Below the pieces are notes generated by a model, which saw only the letters and a program-made list of their open reading frames with translations, was not told the DNA's origin and ran no database searches. The position numbers and the translations under genes are program-made. DNA of 64,000 nt from positions 97,566 to 161,565 of the forward strand of contig JACCGJ010002676.1 in NCBI GenBank assembly GCA_013407085.1, in the 5' to 3' direction. Numbering within the stretch: the stretch's first letter is position 1; each line of letters starts with the position of its first letter. This DNA is from Atriophallophorus winterbourni (Eukaryota > Platyhelminthes > Trematoda > Plagiorchiida > Microphallidae). Positions 41,876 to 53,596 of the stretch are shown one piece after another.

Positions 41876-42659
41876 TCTTTCATTCCATACACTTATTCGT
41901 ATAAAAATATTGACTCAATGTACCGTTATGCTGGAATCTTATCGAAATGCACATGCTGGGTTCTTAATTACCCGTTCGATCTCTATTTTAAAGAATCGAT
42001 TCCTGCACAGTGTTTCGAATTCATTATTGAATCTAATCTTTTTTGACTGACCACTAGCCGTCGCAGGTTTCAATTAATTTTGTTGTACCCATATTTTGTA
42101 TTTTACATTATGCGTAGCGTTTGCCGTTCTTATTCATCTCAGTACACCAGAACAATATATTTTAATTGCTATACATAAATCTATGAATTTCGAGGGTAAC
42201 AACATTTTACCGTTCCAATATAATCTGAGTATAATGTTGCTGTCCGTACATTGCGTGCTACGCGAAGACAAGGATAATCAAACTTTATGATGAGTGTGAC
42301 ATCATTATTTGCCTTGCTACACAGCAAATGAATTCGAAAATAAACACAAGGGGGTCACTCTGCCCATATAGGTCAATAATACTGCAACGCCTCATCCGAT
42401 GTTAGTTCGGTCGTAAAAATCAAATCTAGGAGTGAAGTTTTCCCAAAGCCTCTTTGTCGAGTGAACAGATTTACAATGTTGTGCAATGGAATGAGTTCAA
42501 TGATCTCGTAGAATTTATAATCAAGTGAATACTGAGGGTGTGATGCGAAAGGTTCAAATCAACAAATTTATGTCGCTGAATTTTGATTAATTACCAGCTT
42601 TACGCCTTGTGTTTAACAACAATTTGTTGTGGGCTCCTTTTATTGGTTTTACGGTATGT

Positions 42660-42945
42660 GAGAAAGTGTTACCAGTCACTTTGGGAGCCATGAAATTAGT
42701 TCTCACGCGCAACATACTCATGCTCCACTAACCTGATTAATAATTTAAACGATTGGAAGCAAGCATTCGACGAAGGGTGTTGCGTACATGCTTGTTTTTT
42801 AGACATATCTGAACATATCGGTCGGGTTGATAAGTTTATGTTACTTCGAAAGCTAAATGATTTCGGTGTCACTGAATATCTGCTTGCTTTTTTCGCAAGT
42901 GACCTGCCTGAACGCAAAATGAAAGTCAGAATTAATGGCAACTAA
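42660..42945 (+). mobile_element. CR1-like RT scrap
   Basis: Plus-strand frame with WKQAFDEGCCVHACFLDISE, then GRVDKFMLLRKLNDFGV and LPERKMKVRINGN, matching the 'LDLSKAFDRVDHxxLLxKL' block of CR1 RTs with the catalytic-region Lys-Ala-Phe changed to His. Ends at a stop. Confidence 0.8.
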
Positions 42946-43985
42946 GGCAACCTAAGTTTTTGCGGATTGTATAATTTACGCTTTAACTAATTCTATTACT
43001 ACTCTTTAACTAACTATCAAAAAACGAACAATATTAAACGTTTTTTTGTTTTTAGCATATATTCATGTAATGAATAATATGAAAGGTGGTCTCATCGTTC
43101 TAAGTTCAAAACATTTTCGTATATTACTTTGCAGAAATGTAACGCTAATTCACAAAAATAAAATTGTTTTCGCATTTGAACGCAAATCAGATATCGCCTT
43201 CCGGTAGGTAACCTTCAGCTTCACTTAGTTCATCGAGGGTACATATTGACCTAGAAGATCAAGTTTGCCAATTTGAGACAGTTGTGAGCTCTCGACATCG
43301 ATATGATCAAAATAGTAAAACTGAAGCAACATCAAATAAAACGGTTAGTTTGCTTTAACCGTGTTAATTGCTACTTTTATTGTCAATTTTATTCTACTTG
43401 TGAATCTAGACTGTGATATTTAATCTATCGAATTGATTCAAAAGTGTTCTGCCAATCCATTTTTTCTCGCAGTATTTTGATATATAGTGTCTCAAATATA
43501 CGATGCGAGAATTTGCGATCAAGCCTTTCAGATCAAAAATGTGCAGTCTTACATAATACTCGTTGAATACGAGCACCAGGAGTAGAGCAAAAGAAATTCA
43601 CATAATTAACCCTCAACTACCCAATTTAATTTCTGGGCTGAATACGCTGCACATCCATCTCTCGCTAACTCTAGATTCACACTGGCGTTATACGCCGGAT
43701 GACTGCTGTATCTCTGTGTCAAACTGGTATTAGACTTGTATTGAACAAGCAAAAACACAAAGGAACCGATTGGAACCGATCACTGTTTATTTATACAACT
43801 TTTCATTAGGGTACCGAATTCAGTACTGAAGGCAGTAAAGGGTTAGGAAATTCCTATATTTCCATCATATTTTATAATATGCATTTGATCATATAATATG
43901 AATAGTTGTTGCGACGGTAAAAATTACAGTTTTTTAACATTTGACGGCATTTTTGTTAACAAAAATCTTCAGAATTTGAAATTGA
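42946..43985. other. AT-rich interval, nothing recognised
   Basis: No repeat protein, hammerhead unit or well-formed exon could be supported on either strand. Confidence 0.5.
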
Positions 43986-43989
43986 AAGG

Positions 43990-44240
43990 AACTAGTTTGT
44001 AAGCCCGGCACGACCAATCCTGTTCAATCCAATTCGCCAACATCTATGTGGGCGGGTTTATACCCATGGAATTGGAAGAACAATTCGTATTTGCATGAAT
44101 TTAAAGGCAATTGGATCCTGATCCTACTGTCCCGACCTGGTGAGTACAAAAATCACGAAATCGGTGACTGTCTGTGTTTGTGATAAAATTGCAGTTAAAT
44201 ACGGACTTTTATTTCAAAATAATTCATATTTGCAGCTGGT
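43990..44240. repeat. Diverged hammerhead repeats, inverted pair
   Basis: A reverse piece (GGCACGACCAATCCTGTTCAA to CCCATGGAATTGG) meets a forward piece (GGATCCTGATCCTACTGTCC, CTGGTGAGTAC, ATCACGAAATCGG). The forward core has G for A in CTGATGA and a broken stem II. Confidence 0.65.
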
Positions 44241-44399
44241 TTTTGGGGCTTTTGTGGTCTTTCATCAACAACTTCATGAGAAAATTCATATCATTTATCG
44301 TCAAGTTCACTTTACCAGTAATTCGATACACTGGAATCAAATGGAGAAGCATCATGAAAGCTTACCTGTTCAACTAAATAACTCCCGTGTATAAATAAA

Positions 44400-44455
44400 T
44401 GGTCGTGGCGTCAAACAAGGGTGTTCTTGCTCCCACGCTGTTTGGCATTTTTTGC
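44400..44455 (+). mobile_element. Tiny RTE RT fragment
   Basis: About 50 bp nearly identical to 24014-24066 of the RTE element (GGTGTTCTTGCTCC, CACGCTGTTTGGCATTTTTT), encoding VLAPTLFGIF. No further RTE sequence adjoins it. Confidence 0.75.
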
Positions 44456-44531
44456 CCATGGACTTGGAAAAACAAATCGTATTTAACCTTGTTTTTATTA
44501 TTTTTTGTCAAACATAAACGCCACAGAGCGT

Positions 44532-45690
44532 TTATCCTTTGAGTTTAAAAATGTACATCAGTGAGGTAGTGTCTCCATTTGCGACAATATTCAACGATAG
44601 TGTAAACTTCTTTTTAACTGATGAGTGATTTCTTTCAGAAACAGATAATGTCCTAGAAAAAAGGCGACAGGTCTCCCTTCTTGATTCAAGGTGTGCCGCT
44701 ATAGCGACGTCAGAAGCACCTCTCTCCAATGCAAAAGGTGTTTTTGGGTCGATTGATACAACAGCAGTATTGCAAGTTCCGCTTTGTGAGCGTTGAATGT
44801 TTGCAACACATGAGGTGGAAGCGGGAAAGTGGAATTATGTGCCAATGGCGAGATTTTGTCGGAAAACGGTAAAATCCAGTGTGAGTAGTAAGCAAACATG
44901 CCCATCACTCTCTGTTGTGAGTTATTGTCACGGGGGATGGAAGGTCTCGTAGATCGCTAAAACGTCCAGTGTCCGGATGGATAATACCTTTTGAAAGTTG
45001 ATAGCCCAAAAGTGTGATTTTATCAGTAGCCAAGATGGATTTATCATCACTAAATGTAATAAGCGATTTGTACAAATCGGAGGTAGTTTTCATCATGTTT
45101 TTTTGTCACGACCACAAAAATGACCTTATCAATGCAAAAAATCAGTGAAATAGGCATTGCCAATGACAGTATCGATTATGCACTGAAAGCAAGCAACCCC
45201 ATTAGTTATCCAAAACAGAATACGACAAAACTGGTAGAGATTACCACAAGCCTCAAAAGCTGTGTAAAATGTCTCGTCATCACGGATCGGTACTCGATGG
45301 CATGCACCCTTTAAATCAAGCGTCGTGATTTACTTGTACTGAGCAATCTTTTTGATCATATCGACGATTCGTGGTAAAGAGTATGCGTCGAGTTGCGTAA
45401 AGCGATTTATGGTTCGGCTGTAATGCACCACCAACCTGCGTTTGTGATTTTCGTTAGAGATTGTTAAAATCTGTGCTCTCCATGGCGATCTCGAAGGTTC
45501 GATAATATCATCACCAGGAGTCTTTCGATTTGGTTTTTGATAAATCTCTGACCCACTGGTGGCAAACGTCAGGATTTTGTTGCGATTGGCCGGCAACAGG
45601 GTGAAAATGGACCACAAAATGTTCGTAGTTCAACACGGGCAGGATTTAACGCAAATAAGGAAAGTGTTGTTTTCGAACCACCAAAAGATA
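44532..45690 (-). pseudogene. Old Gypsy RT region
   Basis: Minus-strand pieces include EPSRSPWRAQILTISNENHK, RTINRFTQLDAYSLPRI (the start of the RT fingers), a FLGYQLS-like block (LLGYQLSKGIIHPD) and a FAYYSHWILPFSDKISPL region. These are in Gypsy RT order, with the catalytic YxDD segment around 45100-45170 damaged. Confidence 0.75.
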
Positions 45691-45719
45691 TGTTTACGTC
45701 ACTATGTTGCATCAAAAAA

Positions 45720-46004
45720 TCATGCCTGAGAATGACATCCGAACATAACTGAGGCATGCTTGTAGGTTAAATGACGATAATTCAATTCGTTAAAACAATG
45801 TCCTTCTGTCTGACTCAACAAGTTTGTAGAAAACATTGTTATATTTGTACGAGATTGATATACTTTCCAGTTGTGAGAACGGACGATACTAGCTGATAGA
45901 TAAGTGTCCGAACTGCCGGTATCGATCAAGGCATTAAGTGCAACACAATTTGCGGTAACCAAAATAACGGCACATGCAAGAGAACAATGAATTGCAGCAG
46001 TCAA
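45720..46004 (-). pseudogene. Old Gypsy aspartic protease
   Basis: Frame contains ALIDTGSSDTYLSASIV: the active-site D-T-G triad followed by the hydrophobic flap region of retroelement pepsin-like proteases. The frame continues toward the RT at 45757. Confidence 0.8.
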
Positions 46005-46019
46005 TCAGTTTGATGTAAT

Positions 46020-46170
46020 CTTATGACATACTGACGCGACCTGTTTGGAAACGGAAGTCGATTTACACATGCGCTGAAAATGTCTGATTTTACTACAGTT
46101 TTTACAGTTGGCATTACGTAAATGGCACTGAGTCCGAGGGTGTTTGTTTTAACTACAAAAATAACATTTC
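46020..46170 (-). pseudogene. Old Gypsy gag zinc knuckles
   Basis: Two CCHC-like motifs are readable with one stop between the first two residues after CYFC: C-x2-C-x4-H-x4-C (CYFC..NKHPRTQC) and C-x2-C-x4-H-x4-C (CKNCSKIRHFQRMC). These bind RNA in retroelement nucleocapsids. Confidence 0.7.
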
Positions 46171-46892
46171 AGAGTGACAGCCGCTAAGTTGTGAGGGCCG
46201 GATTAGGTGGAGGAATAGGTAGAATTTGAATGTATGGTACATATTTCGTCGGTGGGTACATGGATGTGTATGACAACAACTGAATCTCTGCCGCTTCAAT
46301 TGCACGGAAGCAATCGTACAGTACTTCTGTGCTGTGCGGTTACCACCGTGCTAAATTGATTGGCCACCTGTAGTAAGCTGCATGCTGAATCACGGTGGAA
46401 TCTCACAACCATTTCTATTTTCTTCCTCATATCTGTCTAGGCCTGGGCAACCTGACAGTATCTTAGCCGACGCGCAGTCTGTGACTGTGCGGCACTTTGC
46501 CTGAATCAGGCATGTGCTTTCATACATACCGCCGCTTCAAGAATCATGTTCCAGGAGACGCTGGTGAATAGTATTTGGAATAATTCCTCAGATAAACGAA
46601 GAACGGATAGTTTTATCACAATATTCATCAGCAGTAACTGCCTTGAAGTAACAGTCTTTACGGATACGTTTCAGTTTTTGTAGATATGGGTCCAATGATT
46701 CACCGACTTCCTGTTAACACGCAAAGAGCAGGTATCTCGCATACACAATATATTTAGGTTTTATATACAGCGAATTGAAAACACCAATAGGAGATTCATA
46801 TGACAACAAAGCCGAAAATAACAGTGCTGATAAGATTAGCGAGCATAGGGAATGTTCCGTTGTCATATACACCGAGAGATGTAACGTAGTTC

Positions 46893-47357
46893 TGTAGGAA
46901 TTATTCCCAATTGATATAATTCCTTAATAATTCCAAAAAGTAAGTTTATTTTCATAAACGTTTTCCATCATGATGCCGTGTGTCGTTTTGTTTAAATCAA
47001 CTGAACACCCACTTGCGCTTCCTACAGCGTGAACGTCTGAAAACTTGCCTGGTTTCGAACCACTAATTAATTGTTTCAGATTACTGACCTAGAATATTTC
47101 TTCCATTTTCGGTAATTCACTGCTTGTCCCATCTACGACGAGCAATTATCCCGCTGAAGAAATAATACGGGTCAAATTCATTGTTAGCAATAATCCGAGT
47201 GGACAACACAAGGATTTCGTAAGTCTGTTGTTACATAGTGTATTCTCTTGCATAAATATAATTATATATATATTTATACATAATTTCATACACTTACATT
47301 AATTAGCAACACTTATAACGATTCTGATTTAACGTAACGCTCGGCTTATCCGCTACA
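46893..47357 (+). repeat. 5' LTR
   Basis: 465 bp, TGTAG...CTACA. Includes an AT-rich stretch (ATATATATATA at about 47262-47275) near its 3' third. Confidence 0.95.
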
Positions 47358-47360
47358 AAC

Positions 47361-47371
47361 TGGTGAGCCCG
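47361..47371 (+). promoter_or_regulatory. Probable primer binding site
   Basis: TGGTGAGCCCG starts three bases after the 5' LTR. It begins with the TGG expected to pair with a tRNA CCA end. The tRNA species cannot be named from this alone. Confidence 0.55.
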
Positions 47372-47407
47372 TTTTCAAATTTTTTTTCACTTCATTTTAC
47401 ATTCATT

Positions 47408-48219
47408 ATGTCGTCCGGCGACGAAGCCGCTATCAACTCTAACGTCAGATTGCCACCTTTCGGGATGTCAAACCCGAGAGTGTGGTTTGTTTTGGTCGAA
47501 GCTCAGTTCGAGCGCTATCGCATCAAATCACAGGACATGAAGTTCGCAAAGGTCACCGCCAACCTTCCTACGGAGGTTGCATCCGAAGTGATCGATGTCT
47601 TGGATCCAAACCGTTAGACCATCCCTACGACAAATTGAAGTCTGCCATTCTACAACCTTTCGGCACGTCCAACGCAACTCGCATGCAACAACTTCTCCAG
47701 ATAACGGAGTTGGGCGATCGAAAACCTTCGCAACTGTTGCGGCATATGCGCACGCTCGCTGGCGGCAACAATGTCAGTGACGATGTGCTAATGCACTTTT
47801 GGATCAAGTGCCTGCCTGCACACACGAGGTTATTCGTAGCCATACAAGAAAGCGACACATCGCTGGAGAAATTAGCACTCGCCGCCGACAAGGTACATGA
47901 GTGCCAAACAAGCAACGCCCAAGTGCATGTGGTGACCGAAGACACGCCACAAACCGCAACGGACCAACGTTTCGCTCGAATCGAGGACGCAATCGAACGT
48001 ATTGCACTGTCAATACAGACGACGTATCAACAGCGTAAACCTCAACAGCAAAAACGTCGTCCCCAAAACAACCGCGCAAACGCTTCGCGCCAGGCTGTCA
48101 ACACAGGTTTCTGCAAGTACCATAAACAGTTTGGTGCTGACGCCAGGCACTGTGTGCAGCCCTGTTCCTTCCCCAACGCCAGTCACGCTAAGGCGGGAAA
48201 AGAGCAGGCCAGCCAGTAA
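47408..48219 (+). pseudogene. Gypsy gag with one frameshift
   Basis: ATG at 47408 opens MSSGDEAAINSNVRLPPF, followed by the typical Gypsy gag segment (WFVLVEAQFERYRI). The frame meets a stop at 47615-47617 (LDPNR then TAG), while the continuation (DHPYDKLKSAILQPF, then LRHMRTLAG and a HFWIKCLPAHTRLFVAIQ block) lies in another frame open to 48219. A single-base indel near 47600-47615 explains this. A CxxHxxFGxxxxHCxxPC-like region near the end replaces a classical CCHC knuckle. As read, full-length Gag is not produced. Confidence 0.85.
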
Positions 48220-51200
48220 TCGCGACGGCTGCAGCTGGCCACACCGTAAGTCTCTTATTCTACATTGATGATTTTCCAACAGGTCTACGTTTCCTAATTG
48301 ACACAGGAGCGGAGGTGAGTGTCATCCCACCTCATAGTGCAAGCACCCGCATGGACCCAACTGGCGTCAATCTACAAGCGGCTAACGGAACGCGTATCAA
48401 AACGTATGGCCAGCTTCTCCTTCTGCCAAACCTCGGTTTGGGCAGAAATCTTCCATGGACATTTATCGTCGCCGACGTTCGTCAGCCGATCATCGGAGCC
48501 GACCTTTTAACAGAGTTCGGGCTAATAGTCGACGTTCAGCGCAAACAACTGTTGGACAACAAATCCGCAGTACGCGTAACAGGAAAAGCGACATCGATCA
48601 ATTCGATCGGACTGAAACTCGCTCTACCAGACGACAAGTTTGCAATGCTGCTTCAAGACTACCCGGCTATCAGCCAGCCATCGCGCTGCACGCCAGACAT
48701 CCAACATGGGATCCCACACCACATCCTCACGACCGGCCCGCCGACGAACGCACGACCGCGACGATTGTCCCCTGACAAGCTCACCGCTGCCAAAGCGGAA
48801 TTCGAGCAACTGTTACAACTTGGGATAATTAAACCCTCTAATAGCCCATGGTCATGGCCTCTACATATGGTTTTAAAAAAATCTGGCGACTGGAGACCAT
48901 GTGGTGACTACAGAGGCCTCAACAAGCTCACAGTGCCTGATGGGTATCCCATACCTCACATCCAGGATTTCTCCCTGAGCGCCTGCGGCAAGAAGATTTT
49001 TTCCAAAATCGACCTTGTGCGTGCCTATCATCAAATCCCAGTAGCAGACGTCGACGTTCCGAAGACGGCTGTCACTACACCATTCGGTCTCTACGAATTC
49101 CTTCGCATGCCGTTTGGACTCAGAAACGCCGCTCAAACTTTCCAGCGCTTCATCGATCAAGTCATGCGAGGTCTACCATTCACCTTCACGTACATCGATG
49201 ATATTCTTGTCGCTAGTGAAAGCCAAGAGCAGCATATGGATCACCTTCGACTGGTTTTTCAACGTCTTCAGGAATACAACGTCGTAATCAACCCGGCCAA
49301 ATGCCAATTCGGCCGACCAGCCCTAGAAATTCTTGTACACACAATCGATTCTCGTGGAATCACTGCCATTCCGCAGAAAATATCGGCGATTGAAGACTAC
49401 CCAACTCCAACGTCTCTTCGCCAGCTACGTCGATTCCTTGGATTCATTAACTTCTACGGCAGGTTCATACCAAAATGCGCGGACAAATGCAGACCGTTAA
49501 CTGATCTTTTGCGGGGAAATCCAAAGAAGTTCAACATGACAACGGAAGCTATCGCCGCGTTCCAATCAGTCAAAGCATCTCTCAGCACGCTCACTTCGCT
49601 GGCTCATCTCTCCACGGACAGCAGAGGGAAGCTCGTGCTCAAAACAGACGCTTCTCAAGTTGCTGTTGGTGCCGTTCTACAACAAGTCATTGACGATGAG
49701 TGCGCACCACTCTCCTTCTTTTCACGAAAGCTGCAACCGGCTCAAACCAGGTATTCTACCTTCAGCCGAGAATTACTCGCGATGTACCTCGCAGTAAAGC
49801 ACTTTCGACACATCCTGGAAGGACGTCAATTCACCATCTACACGGACCACAAGCCCTTGATCCCCGCTTTCAGCGCTGCCGCCGACCGCTACTCGCCTCG
49901 GGAAACTCGCCACTTGGACTACCTCGCGCAGTTCACCACTGACGTCAGGTACATCGAGGGACCCAGCAACGTCGAGGCAGATGCTCTATCACGCGCATCT
50001 ATTTCCCAGATCGCGAAGATTGATTTAGAGGAAATTGCCGCCCTGCAAGAGGACGATCCGGAATTTTCAAAAATCACTTCCGAAGCTTCCCTGCAGTTTG
50101 CTGTCTTACCAGTGCCAGGCAGTCGAATACGTATCCATTGTGATACATCGACAGGAAATCCACGTTCATTTGTACCAAAGGATTACAGACGACGGATTTT
50201 CGAGCACCTGCACGGAATATCCCACCCGAGCAAACGCACAACCACAAAACTCATCACAGACCGCTATGTTTGGCATGGCATGCGGAACGACATTCGTTGT
50301 TGGGCACAACAGTGTCTTGCCTGCCAACGTAGTAAGGTACATCGCCATACCCGCTCTATCCCTGGAAAATTCCCACTTCCAGATGGACGCTTTCGGCATG
50401 TACATATTGATCTTGTTGGACCATTACCCTCATCCCTTGGGTGCACTCATCTTTTGACGTGCATCGATAGATTCACACGCTGGCCCCAAGCGTGCCCACT
50501 AGTGGATACATCTGCGGAAACCGTAACTCGCACCTTCGTCTCTGGTTGGATCGCGAATTACGGTGTCCCGTCCCAAATCACAACAGACCGCGGAGCCCAG
50601 TTCACGTCTCACCTCTTCGCAGAACTGAATCGTCTACTGGGATGCGAACATTTTCGGACGACGGCTTATCATCCAGCCGCGAACGGCCTCGTTGAACGAT
50701 TACATCGTCAATTGAAGGCTGCCCTCGTCGCCACCGAATCCAGCGCATCCTGGTTCGACAAACTGCCACTGGTTCTGCTCGGCATCCGCAATACCGCAAA
50801 AGAGGACATCGGCTGCACAGCAGCCGATATGGTTTACGGAACTACTCTGCGACTCCCCGCCGAACTGCTGACGGACTCCACACCCCTGACTGCGATTGAA
50901 ACAGCTCCGTATGTCTTCCGGCTCCGAGCCTTCATGCGAGAAATTCGTGCTCCGCCTACCCGTGTAACTTCTCGTACAAGTCACGTCGACAATTATCTTC
51001 TGTCGTGCCCGTACGTATTCACGCGCGTAGACCGTGTAAAACGGCCCCTTGAAGCACCATACGACGGCCCATTCAAAGTCATCTCCCGCAGTGCCAAGTA
51101 CTTCGTCATTGAACGCAACGGCCGCCCGGATTCAGTCAGCATCGGCCGATTGAATCCCGCGTACATGGAATCGAATACAGACCGAGGACCCCCTACGACT

Positions 51201-51440
51201 GTGACTATCCCTTCACAGCCAGTCCCTTTTGTTTCTTTTCCCTCGTCTCCCTTTTTGTCGACTCCAGATACGCAGCCGATGCGCGAGGACTTGAGCATTT
51301 CACCCCCGTCCACGCCAGCAACACAACCCATGATGGAAACCCCGCTTCATTCACGGACAGCGGTGACAACCGACGACACGGACGCCCCGCGCACACGCAC
51401 TGGCCGTACCGTGGCACGACCCCGTCGGTACACACCGTAG
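48213..51440 (+). CDS. pol: Gypsy pol polyprotein
   Basis: One uninterrupted frame, -1 relative to the end of gag and overlapping it, so translation would need frameshifting. Domains by position: aspartic protease with [14 protein letters not shown] at about 48290-48330; RT from about 48780, with catalytic YIDD at 49190-49201; RNase H with [13 protein letters not shown] near 49640 and YTDHKPL near 49838; integrase zinc finger (H...H...C-x2-C: CLACQRSK near 50310); integrase core with the D at HIDLVGPLP (about 50405), the second D at TDRGAQFTS (about 50583) and E in [10 protein letters not shown] (about 50690); then a basic Pro/Thr-rich tail. The first standard start is a GTG-type codon; no AUG is required. 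All catalytic residues I could check are present, so the enzyme may be functional although gag is broken. Confidence 0.95.
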   Translation, partial: PVIATAAAGHTVSLLFYIDDFPTGLRFLIDTGAEVSVIPPHSASTRMDPTGVNLQAANGTRIKTYGQLLLLPNLGLGRNLPWTFIVADVRQPIIGADLLTEFGLIVDVQRKQLLDNKSAVRVTGKATSINSIGLKLALPDDKFAMLLQDYPAISQPSRCTPDIQHGIPHHILTTGPPTNARPRRLSPDKLTAAKAEFEQLLQLGIIKPSNSPWSWPLHMVLKKSGDWRPCGDYRGLNKLTVPDGYPIPHIQDFSLSACGKKIFSKIDLVRAYHQIPVADVDVPKTAVTTPFGLYEFLRMPFGLRNAAQTFQRFIDQVMRGLPFTFTYIDDILVASESQEQHMDHLRLVFQRLQEYNVVINPAKCQFGRPALEILVHTIDSRGITAIPQKISAIEDYPTPTSLRQLRRFLGFINFYGRFIPKCADKCRPLTDLLRGNPKKFNMTTEAIAAFQSVKASLSTLTSLAHLSTDSRGKLVLKTDASQVAVGAVLQQVIDDECAPLSFFSRKLQPAQTRYSTFSRELLAMYLAVKHFRHILEGRQFTIYTDHKPLIPAFSAAADRYSPRETRHLDYLAQFTTDVRYIEGPSNVEADALSRASISQIAKIDLEEIAALQEDDPEFSKITSEASLQFAVLPVPGSRIRIHCDTSTGNPRSFVPKDYRRRIFEHLHGISHPSKRTTTKLITDRYVWHGMRNDIRCWAQQCLACQRSKVHRHTRSIPGKFPLPDGRFRHVHIDLVGPLPSSLGCTHLLTCIDRFTRWPQACPLVDTSAETVTRTFVSGWIANYGVPSQITTDRGAQFTSHLFAELNRLLGCEHFRTTAYHPAANGLVERLHRQLKAALVATESSASWFDKLPLVLLGIRNTAKEDIGCTAADMVYGTTLRLPAELLTDSTPLTAIETAPYVFRLRAFMREIRAPPTRVTSRTSHVDNYLLSCPYVFTRVDRVKRPLEAPYDGPFKVISRSAKYFVIERNGRPDSVSIGRLNPAYMESNTDRGPPTTVTIPSQPVPFVSFPSSPFLSTPDTQPMREDLSISPPSTPATQPMMETPLHSRTAVTTDDTDAPRTRTGRTVARPRRYTP

Positions 51441-51471
51441 ATGGATGTCGAGCATGGCTGAACAGCCACCG

Positions 51472-51487
51472 CTCTAGGGGGGAGTTA
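51472..51487 (+). promoter_or_regulatory. Polypurine tract
   Basis: AGGGGGGAG just before the 3' LTR, the usual plus-strand priming site. Confidence 0.85.
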
Positions 51488-51949
51488 TGTAGAAATTATT
51501 CCCAATTGATATAATTCCTTAATAATTCCAAAAAGTAAGTTTATTTTCATAAACGTTTTCCATCATGATGCCGTGTGTCGTTTTGTTTAAATCAACTGAA
51601 CACACACTTGCGCTTCCTACAGCGTGAACGTCTGATAACTTGCCTGGTTTCGAAACACTAATTAATAGTTTCAGATTACTGACCTAGAATATTTCTTTCA
51701 TTTTCGGTAATTCACTGCTTGTCCCATCTACGACGAGCAATTATCCCGCTGAAGAAATAACACGGGTCAAATTCATTGTTAGCAATAATCCGAGTGGACA
51801 ACACAAGGATTTCGTAAGTCTGTTGTTACATAGTGTATTCTCTTGCATAAATATAATTATATATATTTATACATAATTTCATACACTTACATTAATTAGC
51901 AACACTTATAACGATTCTTATTAACATAACGCTCGGCTTATCCGCTACA
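51488..51949 (+). repeat. 3' LTR
   Basis: 462 bp. Differs from the 5' LTR by about ten substitutions and a 2-bp change in the AT repeat. Confidence 0.95.
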
Positions 51950-52139
51950 GTTCGTTAAAGTCCAAGTCGAAACGTTCAAGGCGGAGTGCTTTACCCACAG
52001 AAGATTAAATTGTAGTGTGATATAGACACAAACGTTCAGAGAATAGAAGATATAAAGTCCAGCTCGAAAAGCTTTAATCTTTTAGAACAGGAGTATAGTA
52101 GTTGTAATAGAAAATTGGAGGCGTAAGATCTGTGTACGA

Positions 52140-53045
52140 AAAAGACATGTTAATGAATCAAATCCGCATTAATAGATCGAATTGGTATTTTTCAGCAAAT
52201 CTCAGCTTCCTGGACAGATGAAATAGCTACTTGGAGACAAAAAGATTGACGAAAGCATTTTCAAACAGTTGTGGTTTAAAAACCTCCAAACTGACATTTG
52301 ATGGTTTGATTACTTACGTATCATAAGAGGAACTAGCACCAGCGGCTGATAAAATGCTCGAAGCAAAGAAAGCCGACAAAATTACGACAGATTCTGCACC
52401 AATCAATTCGCACTGTCCATGTTCGGAATCAAAAAACAAGTCGCTGTACTAACTCTTGTGGTGAACTCGCTTTTTTTCGAAATCTGCCTACCGACCACGC
52501 TCAAAAACTAAATATCGACCATCGAAAATCCCTGAGCGCATATGTTGGTGCTACAAGAGATATGGGGATAAAGCCTCAAAATGCATTCCCCCATGTTCAA
52601 ATACAGTCAAAATCAAGGGTCAATTATTGCAACTGGCCGACCAAATCCGAGTCGCCTGTTCTACATTTCAGACAAATCGAGTGATCTACGTTTCTTAGTC
52701 GAAACTGGCGCTGAAATTTGCGTCCTACCTCCAGCATCAAGTTTCTCAAAACCGCCGTCCTATATGCTTCAGGCGGCAAGTGACACTCGTATTAACACTT
52801 ACGGCCAACGCCTTTCAACCCCCAAAGTAGGACTGAGATGTTCAACAACTGGGTGTTCAACATCGCTGAGATTAATCGCCCCATAATTGGTATCGACTTT
52901 TGTCTCACTTCGGTCTAACTGTCGAAGTAAAACAGCGGGGATTAGTGGATATGACAACCTCTTTGCAAGTGTTAGGCATCAATACTAAAGGCATTTCCTC
53001 CGGTATCACTGCTGTCACTCCAGCAACTTCGACATTTAGTTCTAT
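52140..53045 (+). mobile_element. Gypsy-type remnant, family of 60.0-61.8 kb
   Basis: Shares long stretches with 60175-61060: AATCCGCATTAATAGATCG, the AGATATGGGGATAAAGCCTC zinc-knuckle region (ATRDMGIKPQNAFPHVQ) and the protease (FLVETGAEICVLPPASS, in which the active-site Asp is Glu). A ~50-bp gag deletion relative to the other copy lies near 52195. It ends at about 53045 where a CR1 element starts. Confidence 0.8.
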
Positions 53046-53106
53046 ACTGCATTGAATCTTTTTGTCGTGACAGATTTTTTTTATTTTTTATTCGATTATT
53101 GTCATC

Positions 53107-53406
53107 ATGGTTGATAGTAAATCGAAATCGAACCTCCGTTTCAACGGTAAAGTTACTCCAAAATCCGGTGAATGTAAGACAACGGGTAAAAGCCAACCTT
53201 CGAAAAACGTAGAGCATAAATCCAGCAAAAAACGAACGTCAATCTTGACAAACTTGGACGCTAACATTTGTGGCAAGGGAGACTGCTCCAAAGCCGTAAC
53301 TGAAGGAATTGAGTGTAGTAGTTGCTCCACATGGTTCCACTCGCGTTGTTCCGGGTTATCAAAACGGGAGGATAGAGGAGAAGAAAAAAAGCGGACCCGC
53401 ATCTAA
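53107..53406 (+). CDS. CR1 ORF1 N-terminal part with PHD-like finger
   Basis: ATG at 53107. A basic start is followed by a zinc-finger region: CGKGDCSKA, then CSSCSTWFHSRCSGLSKRED, matching the C-x(n)-C...C-x2-C...W-F-H-x2-C spacing of PHD fingers known from CR1 ORF1 proteins. The frame stops at 53404. What follows (53405-53530) is a pyrimidine-rich stretch that does not read as ORF1, and coding-like sequence resumes at 53597. Confidence 0.75.
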   Translation: MVDSKSKSNLRFNGKVTPKSGECKTTGKSQPSKNVEHKSSKKRTSILTNLDANICGKGDCSKAVTEGIECSSCSTWFHSRCSGLSKREDRGEEKKRTRI

Positions 53407-53596
53407 ACGGCCCCCCTCTGTCCCTTTTTGTTCACCCTATTCCCCGTTATTTGCAATCCTCTACCCTTTCTCTAACCCGCTCCCTCAATTCATCCCCCCC
53501 ACATTCCTTTTCCCTCACTACCCCACATAGCGCACAAACTTACCATGATTTTGCGTACACTGTTCCAAAAAACCGATTATCCGCTCTCTGCTTACT

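Larger units (their letters stand above)
44520..46888 (-). mobile_element. Old Gypsy-type LTR element, antisense
   Basis: Read on the minus strand the order is gag (about 46790-46200), two zinc knuckles, protease and RT, ending near 44520. Stops and frameshifts are frequent. The gag end is cut at 46888 by insertion of the young Gypsy element; similar minus-strand coding may resume for a short distance after 51954. No LTR was identified for it. Confidence 0.75.
46893..51949 (+). mobile_element. Young, complete Gypsy LTR retrotransposon
   Basis: 5.06 kb with two LTRs starting TGTAG and ending CTACA, a target duplication GTTC on both sides (46889-46892 and 51950-51953), gag, pol in a different frame, and a polypurine tract. 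The LTRs differ at roughly a dozen positions in about 465 bp, suggesting fairly recent insertion. The pol order (protease, RT, RNase H, integrase) is that of Gypsy/Ty3 elements. There is no env-like ORF. Much GC-richer than its surroundings. Confidence 0.95.

Noticed and set aside
44140..44394. Plus-strand ORF of 84 codons
   Set aside because: It overlaps a diverged hammerhead repeat and shows no coding signature.
47625..51435. Many open frames antisense or out of frame to Gypsy gag and pol
   Set aside because: They arise from the GC-rich codon use of pol; none has its own motifs or context.
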